64,000 bases of DNA from contig WTXI01000009.1 of assembly GCA_022376515.1 (NCBI GenBank), forward strand, positions 868,001-932,000, in the 5' to 3' direction. A program made the position numbers and the translations under genes. Of the stretch, positions 46,735 to 55,020 are shown piece by piece. The DNA comes from Lactifluus volemus. Its lineage: Eukaryota; Basidiomycota; Agaricomycetes; Russulales; Russulaceae. The notes under the pieces are model-generated. The model was not told the DNA's origin. It was given only the letters and a program-made list of their open reading frames with translations, and ran no database searches. Numbering within the stretch: position 1 is the stretch's first letter; each line of letters opens with the position of its first letter.

Positions 46735-46790
46735 GCCACTGCTGCTGCTGCTGTTGCTGCTGTTGCTGCTGCTGCTGCATCACAATGTGC
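46735..46790. repeat. CTG triplet repeat (poly-Gln on the minus strand)
   Basis: A run of ctg/ttg triplets encodes about 13 consecutive Gln on the minus strand in the tail of the broken F-box-like gene. The intact paralogue has an imperfect CAG/GAG array at the corresponding place. Confidence 0.8.
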
Positions 46791-47336
46791 CCCCACTGCA
46801 GCAGCAGTCCCTCACCCAGCAGCTGCCGTTCCTCCTCCTCGTTTTTCTGAAATTCTTGCTGTTTCAGCATCTGCAGTCGCTGCTTCTTCTTCGGCAGTTC
46901 CAGCGTCTGCAGCCGCTGCTGCTCCTTCTGCTGCAGTTCCTGCATCTTCTGCAATGATATATGCGATGGCGAGGAGGCCACCAAATTGACACTGTGGCCC
47001 GCTGCCTGTCGTTCATGTATAAAAGAGGTAAACATATCACCAACACTGCTCCCGCCAAGGTGTTGAAGAACCAGCAGATTTGGTAACAGTTCCAGAGACA
47101 TTTCTCCATTCACAGAACGAAGTGAATGAGAAAGTCCCCCAGCAAGAGATTCTGGTACACCAAGTGACTTCACTTTCTGAATGACTTGAAAAGTTTGCGC
47201 CACTGTGTTCTGTCGACCTCGTTAGGCGGGTCTGACCATCGATTGTGTGTCATGTGGCTGAGCGTGAGGTCCTCCACACCGGAGAGTATGGGCGAAATTG
47301 AATCAAAGATTTGTACCACAGACGCTACCTGCCAAT

Positions 47337-47926
47337 TGTTGTAATATCGATTACGGCGGTCGCGATCTCGATTCCGACCGCGCCACCGACCCCATCGATC
47401 AACCGCAACACGAACGCGCCGACACCGACCACGAGAACGACGCATCAATCGTGTGAATTTTTGATTGGGGCATGTTTCGTTTCGATCTTGTTGTGTGGAT
47501 TATCTGATCAGTTTGTTAATTTTTCCGGGGCTCGTTTTTGTACGATACAAGCGAGCGTATGCATCATAGCATCGCTCATCGTTCTCCACTTTCCCCCACT
47601 CATCGTCATTTCTTTTCGAAAACGAGCGCAGCCGCGCGCATCACCCTCAATAGGGTATTTTTCCTCTTTTCTCGTGATATAATTCCCCACTCGATTTTTC
47701 GAGTGCTTTTTGCGTTTTGCTTATTTCAAGCTTGTGATTATGTCTATCCACTTTTCCTCTTCAAAATAAGTACAAAACAAAGTAGCTAACTTGTATTAAA
47801 TACGAGCCAAAGTGCTCCAAAGTTGAATGTATCGAACCTGACCCCTTCGTTCCCTCGTTATTGTCCCCACGTTCGCCCCGCTTCCCCCTCGCGAATAGTC
47901 GTCCCCTCAACCCATAACCGACAATA
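47337..47926 (+). repeat. 5' LTR of the copia element
   Basis: 590 bp beginning tgttgtaatatcg and ending ccgacaata. It differs from the 3' LTR at six positions by my count. It should contain the element's promoter; the sequence around gtgatataattcccc is a candidate core. Confidence 0.93.
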
Positions 47927-47944
47927 GGTTATGGGCCCTGACGC
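47927..47944 (+). promoter_or_regulatory. Primer-binding site, half-tRNA(iMet) type
   Basis: GGTTATGGGCCC immediately after the 5' LTR is complementary to the anticodon stem-loop of initiator tRNA-Met (GGGCCCAUAACC). Copia-type elements are known to prime from a 5' half of this tRNA, cut in the anticodon loop, rather than from its 3' end. Confidence 0.8.
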
Positions 47945-47995
47945 TGCCTTACTTTAAATCATCTTTACTATTCATCTAAATACTCTAACATCGAT

Positions 47996-50900
47996 ATGGG
48001 CGACGACACGAAGCTTAGCATCACCAAGTTGGCAGGTGATGGTTCCAACTGGGTCACGTATCGCGATCGCATGACCTGGGCAATCGACTCACGCGGATGG
48101 CAAGACCATCTACTTCATGACTCCATCACCCCTGCATATCAAACCGCCGGAGTCATTGGTGGCCTCGATCCCGCTGCGCGATGGCAACTCGACGAGGCCG
48201 CGGTAAAGCAACTGATTGCCGCGTCGGTACCCGACACCGCCTTCAATCAAATCAAAACGCAGACAAATGCTAAAGACGTCTGGAGCGAGCTGCGAAAGCT
48301 TTTCGAAGCTTGTACGAAAGCGCTCCTCATGGAACTGGGAAGGAAGATTCACAGTATCCGTTGTGAGGAAGACGAAAACATACGCTTACATTTCGATCGG
48401 CTGGCCGACTTGCGCCAGCAACTTGCCTCGATGGGGAAGTCGATCACAGACGAGGAGTATGCCTCTATTCTGTTGGGATCGCTTCCTGATTCGTACGAGG
48501 GCGTGATAAACGCTATCGCGGCTGCCGCAGACATCAGCGGCAACGACGTTACCGCGGCGACAGTGACAAGATTGGCTCAAGACGAGCACAATAGACGAAT
48601 CGTGAAGAGGGGTAACGACCCCGTCGACGAATCCTTTGCAGTATCGGCCCAGAAACTGAAGAACAAGAAATGCGATATCGAATGCTTCAATTGCAAGAAG
48701 CGCGGCCACATCAAGGCCGATTGCTGGGCCAAAGGTGGAGGAAAGGAGGGCCAAGGGCCCAGAAATCGCGGCTCGAACGCCAGCGCCACGACAGCCGAAG
48801 AACAATCGCAGGACTTCGAAGCTTGGGTGACGGTGGATGACGACGATGACTTGACAGTCGTCGACCCGGGGGATGAAAACGAAGCCGCCGATCTAGAAGA
48901 CGAAATCGAATACGTCTGGACTGTGTTTGAAGAAGAAGATGATGAGCCAATGGCTATGCTCATCGATTCACGTACCCCGATCGAAACAGAGCTCTACGAC
49001 TCCGGAGCTTCGAGACACATGTCTCCCTTCAGAGACAAGTTTATCTCTTACCGTTCCATCGAACCGCGCGCTATAAAAACCGCTGATAAGCGTCTGTTCT
49101 ATGCCATAGGAGCTGGGGACTTACAAGTAGATGTGCCGAACGGCGCGACAACTTCGTCTGTGCTGTTGAGAGACGCCCTTCATGCACCTGATATTGGAGT
49201 AACCATTGTGTCAGTAAGTCAAATTGCAGAAGCTGGAAATACTGTATCTTTTGCAGGTGATTTTTGCGAAATCAAAAATCAAAAAGGAGACATAATCGGG
49301 TGCATACCGAAGAACACGAACGGGCTGTATCGAGTCCAGCACGATGAGTTGAATGCGGCCGAGGTGCTCGAAAGAGTAACTCTTCCCACGCTCCATAGGC
49401 GTTTGGGGCACACGTCAGCGGACTCCATCCGTTCGCTCATCTGTCACCACGCCGTCGAAGGCGTGGAATTAATTGAAGACTCTTCCCCCTTCTACTGCGA
49501 GTCGTGTGAACATGCCAAGACAACTCGCAAGCCAATCAAGAGCGAACGGACAGGGGGACAAGCCAGCGCTTTCGGTGAGGAGATACACTCTGACCTCTGG
49601 GGGCCTTCTAGAACGACCACTCTCTCGCGATGCCCATACTACGTCACTTTCACGGACGACTTCTCGCGATTCACCGTTATCGAGACACTCAAGAAGAAGA
49701 GCGATACGCTCGCGGCTTACAAGGCGTACGCGAACTGGGTGCAGACGCAGCACGGCGTCGCGATCAAACGACTTCGATCCGACCGCGGTGGCGAATTCAC
49801 CGGAAACGAATTCACCAAATTCTTGCAGGAACAGGGGACTGAACGACGGCTTACGACACACGATACTCCGCAACATAACGGAGTAGCAGAGGCGCTCAAT
49901 AGGAGACTCATGGAAAGGGTACGTGCGATGCTCCACCAGTCAGGTCTCCCCGAATATCTTTGGGGAGAAGCTGTTCAGCATGCTGTCTGGCTTAAAAACA
50001 GGAGCTCGACCCGCGTGCTTGGGGACGTCACCCCATTGGAGCGCCTTACAGGCATAAAACCGAACATAGCGGGCGTACCCGAATGGGGACAACCCGTATG
50101 GGTCCACATCTCCAAGGGGTCCAAGTTGCAGGCACGCGGAGTCAAAGCACGATGGGTGGGGTACGATAGAGAGTCTCCTCACGCCCACAGAATTTATTGG
50201 CCGGAACAAAGCAAGATATTGATCGAGCGCGATGTCAAGCTTATCAGCGACACCGCGACTGTCTACGCGCCCTCACAGCTGCAGCCCGGACAAGCCGCGA
50301 GCGTACCGCCCCAGCAAATCATGGCCCCACCACCTGCACCACCTGCGCAGCCAGCACCGACGCCTCAAGTTCCCCCGCTGCTACGACCGACGACGCCTAA
50401 GCCTGTCACCGCCCCGCCGTCACCATCAACGCCCGAAGCTGAAGACGCACCACAACCGTCCATTCCGCCATCACCACTTACGCCACTTTCCACCACCACT
50501 TCGATGCCGTCAGTCGCACCACCACCCGCGCCTCGGAAGGGCAAAACCAAGATATCAGCTTTGCCACCCGAGCCGCCCGAGTTACCAACGCGAAAATCGA
50601 GTCGCGTGGTTAAACCCTCGGACTACATCAAGCGGCTGATAGCTGGGGAAGGAACTGCTGAGGGGAGCATCCCTCCTTCAGCACTTAGGTGGATGCATCC
50701 AAATTTTCAAGAAGCTTATGAAAGGCACACTTCCTCTGCTGATCAGTCTTTCGATACAGCAGGAGATGAAGATTCCAGTGCCATAGCCACTGAGTTTGTC
50801 TTCTCCGTACTCGAATCCGCCGCTACCGCCGCCGTTTTCGAAACCGAGGGCGATCCGAAGACGCTGCGCGAAGCGCAAGCACGCCCCAATTGGCCTCTTT

Positions 50901-52537
50901 GGAAGGAGGCCATGGATCGCGAAATCGCGACTCTCGAGCAGGCCGGAACTTGGGAAACGGTTCCGCGTCCTCAAGGCAAGAATATCGTCAGCTCGAAATG
51001 GGTTTTTCGCATCAAAAGGAAGGCCGACGGCACGATCGAGAAGTACAAAGCGCGCCTCGTTGCGCGAGGCTTCACACAAGTCTACGGAATCGATTATTTC
51101 GATACTTATTCGCCCGTAGCGAAACTCGCCAGCATTCGAACGATTCTAGCGTTCGCGGCGTGCTACGATTGGGATATCGAAACTTTCGATTTCATCGGCG
51201 CATATCTCAATGGGGAACTCAGAGACGATGAAGACATCTACATGCAAGCGCCGCCCGGTTACGAACACGAGGATGAACACATCAAACACCTCAAGAAATC
51301 CCTCTATGGCTTGAAACAAGCCGGACGACGATGGTATGATACATTGTCGAGCGCCCTTACTAAAATCGGTTTTCGCGTTAGCAAAGCCGACCCGGGCGTT
51401 TTTTATCTACGCGCGCAGTGTGACATTCTCATACTGGCCGTGCACGTCGATGACTGCGTTTTGACAGGCAGTTCATCACAGCTCATCGTCGACTACAAGA
51501 AGAAAATCAATGCTCAATATTCGCTTACCGACCTGGGGCCTATTCACTGGCTCCTCGGTATCAAGATCACCCGAGATCGTTTTGCGCGCACCATCTCACT
51601 TTCGCAAGAAGCTTACCTCAACACGATTATCGCGCGCTTTAATCTAAGCGACGCGAAGCCACAGCGAACGCCGATGGTTGCGAACGCAACTTATTCAAAG
51701 CAAGACGATCTCGCCGATGCAACGACGATGAGCGACGTGCCTTATCGGGAGGCGATCGGCAGCTTGATGTATGCTGCCGTAGCCACTCGACCCGACATCG
51801 CTTTTGCGGTGTCAATGCTGTCACAATTTTTGGAAAACCCCAGCCAACTTCATTGGCAGGCCGTGAAGCGAATTTTTCGCTATCTCATCGGCACAAAAAG
51901 CTCACAACTTACTTATGGTACTGAGTATCATGATTTAGCTGGTTTCACAGATGCAGACGGAGCGTCGCAACCCCATCGACACGCGATCTCTGGTTACGCG
52001 TTCATGATCGACGGTGGCGCCATATCTTGGCGATCTCGCAAGCAGGAGCTTGTTACGCTCTCGACAGCTGAAGCCGAATATGTCGCCGCGACGCACGCCG
52101 CAAAAGAAGCCATTTGGCTCCGACATCTTATCAGTGAAATTATCCCTCCAGTACTCGCACCGACCACCCTCTACTGCGACAATCAAGCCGCGATCAAACT
52201 CATCACCAACGACAACTACCACGCGCGCACCAAACACATCGACATCAGATATCACTTTATTCGACAAGTGATATCTACGGGTAGTATTAAAATGACCTAC
52301 TGCCCTACTGAAGACATGACAGCGGACATCTTTACCAAAGCCCTACCTTACTGGAAGGTGAAGATGCACTGTCTGGGTCTGGGTCTCCATCGCGCTCCTG
52401 TCGCGCTTGAGGGGGACTGTTGTAATATCGATTACGGCGGTCGCGATCTCGATTCCGACCGCGCCACCGACCCCATCGATCAACCGCGACACGAACGCGC
52501 CGACACTGACCACGAGAACGACGCATCAATCGCGTGA
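47996..52537 (+). CDS. Copia Gag-Pol polyprotein (1513 residues)
   Basis: One uninterrupted frame encodes all retrotransposon functions. The N-terminal ~220 residues are a Gag-like capsid region (LHFDRLADLRQQLASMGKSI). The CCHC nucleic-acid knuckle is at residues 230-243 (CFNCKKRGHIKADC). Protease active site D335-S-G-A. The HHCC integrase zinc region starts at LHRRLGH (~466), with the integrase catalytic triad D533, D596, E632 (D-x35-E spacing between the last two). A Pro-rich linker spans ~765-870. The reverse transcriptase has VARGFTQVYGIDYFDTYSPV, and its catalytic pair is D1152-D1153 in a VHVDD context. RNase H lies near 1319-1440, including STAEAEYVA and TKHIDIRYHFI. The frame ends at 52537, 120 nt inside the 3' LTR. 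No frameshift or separate Gag stop is used. Confidence 0.96.
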   Translation: MGDDTKLSITKLAGDGSNWVTYRDRMTWAIDSRGWQDHLLHDSITPAYQTAGVIGGLDPAARWQLDEAAVKQLIAASVPDTAFNQIKTQTNAKDVWSELRKLFEACTKALLMELGRKIHSIRCEEDENIRLHFDRLADLRQQLASMGKSITDEEYASILLGSLPDSYEGVINAIAAAADISGNDVTAATVTRLAQDEHNRRIVKRGNDPVDESFAVSAQKLKNKKCDIECFNCKKRGHIKADCWAKGGGKEGQGPRNRGSNASATTAEEQSQDFEAWVTVDDDDDLTVVDPGDENEAADLEDEIEYVWTVFEEEDDEPMAMLIDSRTPIETELYDSGASRHMSPFRDKFISYRSIEPRAIKTADKRLFYAIGAGDLQVDVPNGATTSSVLLRDALHAPDIGVTIVSVSQIAEAGNTVSFAGDFCEIKNQKGDIIGCIPKNTNGLYRVQHDELNAAEVLERVTLPTLHRRLGHTSADSIRSLICHHAVEGVELIEDSSPFYCESCEHAKTTRKPIKSERTGGQASAFGEEIHSDLWGPSRTTTLSRCPYYVTFTDDFSRFTVIETLKKKSDTLAAYKAYANWVQTQHGVAIKRLRSDRGGEFTGNEFTKFLQEQGTERRLTTHDTPQHNGVAEALNRRLMERVRAMLHQSGLPEYLWGEAVQHAVWLKNRSSTRVLGDVTPLERLTGIKPNIAGVPEWGQPVWVHISKGSKLQARGVKARWVGYDRESPHAHRIYWPEQSKILIERDVKLISDTATVYAPSQLQPGQAASVPPQQIMAPPPAPPAQPAPTPQVPPLLRPTTPKPVTAPPSPSTPEAEDAPQPSIPPSPLTPLSTTTSMPSVAPPPAPRKGKTKISALPPEPPELPTRKSSRVVKPSDYIKRLIAGEGTAEGSIPPSALRWMHPNFQEAYERHTSSADQSFDTAGDEDSSAIATEFVFSVLESAATAAVFETEGDPKTLREAQARPNWPLWKEAMDREIATLEQAGTWETVPRPQGKNIVSSKWVFRIKRKADGTIEKYKARLVARGFTQVYGIDYFDTYSPVAKLASIRTILAFAACYDWDIETFDFIGAYLNGELRDDEDIYMQAPPGYEHEDEHIKHLKKSLYGLKQAGRRWYDTLSSALTKIGFRVSKADPGVFYLRAQCDILILAVHVDDCVLTGSSSQLIVDYKKKINAQYSLTDLGPIHWLLGIKITRDRFARTISLSQEAYLNTIIARFNLSDAKPQRTPMVANATYSKQDDLADATTMSDVPYREAIGSLMYAAVATRPDIAFAVSMLSQFLENPSQLHWQAVKRIFRYLIGTKSSQLTYGTEYHDLAGFTDADGASQPHRHAISGYAFMIDGGAISWRSRKQELVTLSTAEAEYVAATHAAKEAIWLRHLISEIIPPVLAPTTLYCDNQAAIKLITNDNYHARTKHIDIRYHFIRQVISTGSIKMTYCPTEDMTADIFTKALPYWKVKMHCLGLGLHRAPVALEGDCCNIDYGGRDLDSDRATDPIDQPRHERADTDHENDASIA
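52403..52417 (+). promoter_or_regulatory. Polypurine tract before the 3' LTR
   Basis: gagggggac ends right at the 3' LTR boundary (52418). A purine run in this position primes plus-strand DNA synthesis in LTR elements. Confidence 0.7.
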
Positions 52538-53007
52538 ATTTTTGATTGGGGCATGTTTCGTTTCGATCTTGTTGTGTGGATTATCTGATCAGTTTGTTAA
52601 TTTTTCCGGGGCTCGTTTTTGTACGATACAAGCGAGCGTATGCATCATAGCATCGCTCATCGTTCTCCACTTTCCCCCACTCATCGTCATTTCTTTTCGA
52701 AAACGAGCGCAGCCGCGCGCATCACCCTCAATAGGGTATTTTTCCTCTTTTCTCGTGATATAATTCCCCACTCGATTTTTCGAGTGCTTTTTGCGTTTTG
52801 CTTATTTCAAGCTTGTGATTATGTCTATCCACTTTTCCTCTTCAAAATAAGTACAAAACAAAGTAGCTAACTTGTATTAAATATGAGCCAAAGTGCTCCA
52901 AAGTTGAATGTATCGAACCTGACCCCTTCGTTCCCTCGTTATTGTCCCCGCGTTCGCCCCGCTTCCCCCTTGCGAATAGTCGTCCCCTCAACCCATAACC
53001 GACAATA
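52418..53007 (+). repeat. 3' LTR of the copia element
   Basis: 590 bp, same ends as the 5' LTR. The first 120 nt double as the last 39 codons plus stop of Gag-Pol. The six differences from the 5' LTR are all transitions by my reading. Confidence 0.93.
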
Positions 53008-54065
53008 CCAATCAAGCTGTTTGCACATGATTTGCAAGTGCAAAGAGCTTTGCTGCCGACTGGGATCAGGACCTGCCGTCAAATCAAGGAAATTCTCATC
53101 GAAAGTGATGTTGACAGAGTTGAAGTTAAGGCTCTCGGACACTTGCATGAACTGCAAGAGCCGTGGAACAGTAAAGGTGAGTTGGTTGAAAAGCTGAATA
53201 TCGAGAATGCTGAGGCTAGGCGCTCTGATCCGAGCCAGGCCTTCCAAGTAAGCGCTGACACCTCGATATGAAAATACTTGAAGGTTCGGAAGCATCACAT
53301 TAGTCGCTGCTGGCGCCTCGACATCACGGTTTGGGTGAGGGGAATGAAAATGTATTCTGAGCTTCGTCAGCTGGGACATGAGTGAAAGCCGTGTGAGTAT
53401 ATAACTTGGGGGGAACAAGGGAGAAGATGGAATATCCATAAGCTCGAGATTGACGAGGCCTACGGTGGTTGTGACTAGAGGAGATCCAATAGGACGGCAA
53501 CTCGTCCACGCGTGGCGTAGATTGGGTGCTTGGAATGTCTTAGGAAATATTTGGCCTGTAGAATCTCCTGGCTGGGAGCCGATACATATGCGGTCCAGAA
53601 TTGGGAATTCTTCGTCCATAGCGTTGATAAACTTGCCTAACTTTGAGGCTGGCATACAAAGTGCAATGTGATGCACACGATCACGGTGTGAGAGCACAAA
53701 TAATGCACCTTCTTCATCTTCTGCTGTCATCTCACGGTTGCCATTTGTGTACCAGATGGTGAGTGGAAGGGGTGGTGAATGTGCTAGCATGTCTGGTACA
53801 GGCACGCCATAAGAGCAAAGAAGATGGATATCTAGTCGGATTGGGGACGCAAGAATGAGGTATCGCCAATTTTGACAGACCTGAGCCAACTTGTACCACC
53901 AACGTTGGCGGTCCCACCTAAATTGAACGGCGTTGCTGCCACTAGTATCTTCTTCATCCCTGATATAGAGGTAATCGAGTTGATAGAGATGGAATATGTT
54001 GAGAAGGACATCCTCGTTGAGTTAAGTGTCCTTCGTCTCCCCCCGTCTCACACACGTGATCTCAG

Positions 54066-54200
54066 GGTAGTGTTGTCACAGCTTGGCTCGGAAGCGGCTT
54101 CCGAGCCGAGCCGAACCGATTCAAGCCGAGCCACAGAACTAAACAGCTCAAGACTTGAATCAGCTCAGCTTGGGAACTAAGCCGTTTGTGAGCCGCTCAA
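54066..54200. repeat. Inverted-repeat-rich segment, possible transposon terminus
   Basis: Starts tagtgttgtcac and contains a perfect hairpin ggctcggaagc-g-gcttccgagcc at 54085-54107, followed by degenerate gagccgagcc / gctcaag units. Such G/C-rich hairpin-forming ends after a T-A-G-T-G-T-T-G start resemble termini of hAT-like elements. I found no matching inverted copy in the window. Confidence 0.35.
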
Positions 54201-55020
54201 GTGGTTTCGAGCTGATTCATTTACCCAATTTGGATATGCCTACTATATATGGTATTTCAGCACTTGCAGTGCCTGCAGCGCCTGTCTCATACCGTTCTCG
54301 TAGCATCCCTTGTCTACTGGATCATCCACCTTACCTCCCCTCCCTTTCTTCTCCCCAATCAGCTGGGTTCACATGAAACCACGCTTCACAGTGCACATTA
54401 CTCACTACATCTCTCGTGCCATATGTTGGATTACATATCATTCCATAGATTATCTTTGTCATGCTGCTCAGCATCCTCTGCCTCTGAAATGGTGTTTACC
54501 AACTCTGTGATATACATATGTTGTGACTCGACAGGCTACTCCAGACTGACTGGATCTTCACGCTCACGTGCCTCGAGCAAACCATCGGGTAACAGTTGAC
54601 CTGAGCGTGGTGGGTGATCTTCTCCACGGTCTGATTCTGGGACTGGATCTGAGCTGACAATGCTGGTGTGTAGATGTCAATGGTGGTGAACAGGGTGATG
54701 TTCCTCGAATGCTGATGGAGGAAGTGAAGGATGTGTGGCCGTGAGGCCACCTGCTAGAGTCGGGAAACGGGGACTGCCTGCGCGCTGGCATGTGGTCGTG
54801 CCAGCTGCTGGGTGGTGTGGAGGCATTGGAATTCCACTGTGTGCGTGTTCTTGCAGGCTTGGCGTGGAGGATCTCGCTGATTGAGTCCGGATCATGGACA
54901 GAAGAGAGGAATTCAGGTGGAAGGGTGGGGTTACTGGACGTGATGGTGAAAGTACGACCCTGGGACGTAGACAAAGAGGAGAGGATGGGTCTGGAAGTCT
55001 GCAGTGGGGTGTCTCGGCGC

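Larger units (their letters stand above)
47332..53012 (+). mobile_element. Full-length Ty1/copia LTR retrotransposon
   Basis: Two 590-bp LTRs (47337-47926 and 52418-53007) bracket one Gag-Pol frame, flanked by a 5-bp target duplication CCAAT (47332-47336 and 53008-53012). LTR ends are TGTTG..CAATA, near-perfect inverted ends. I count six differences between the LTRs, about 1%, so the insertion is recent. A primer-binding site directly follows the 5' LTR and a purine tract precedes the 3' LTR. Gene order protease-integrase-RT-RNase H marks the copia (Pseudoviridae) superfamily. It lies inside, and splits, a minus-strand F-box-like gene. All expected parts are present without internal stops, so it may be autonomous. 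Confidence 0.95.
46652..54022 (-). pseudogene. Broken F-box-like paralogue, split by a copia element
   Basis: The minus-strand segments 54022-53008 and 47336-46652 together align with the F-box-like gene at 27997-29895. The upstream part encodes LNEDVLLNIFHLYQLDYLYI, WWYKLAQVCQNWRYLILASP and the repeat region up to CKQLDW. The downstream part resumes with QVASVVQIFDSISPILSGVE and ends in a Q-rich tail from CTG repeats (plus strand, about 46735-46790). The two parts are separated by the LTR retrotransposon 47337-53007. Other lesions: a TAA where the paralogue has AAA (K) just before the F-box, and a 1-nt deletion near 47180 in the 'FRKVKSLGV' segment. No start codon is preserved. It was probably already decaying or became free to decay after insertion. 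Confidence 0.85.

Noticed and set aside
47311..47789. Open frames in the 5' LTR (and twins at 52407-52870)
   Set aside because: They occur identically in both LTRs and have no protein motif; part of the second overlaps the Gag-Pol end in another frame.
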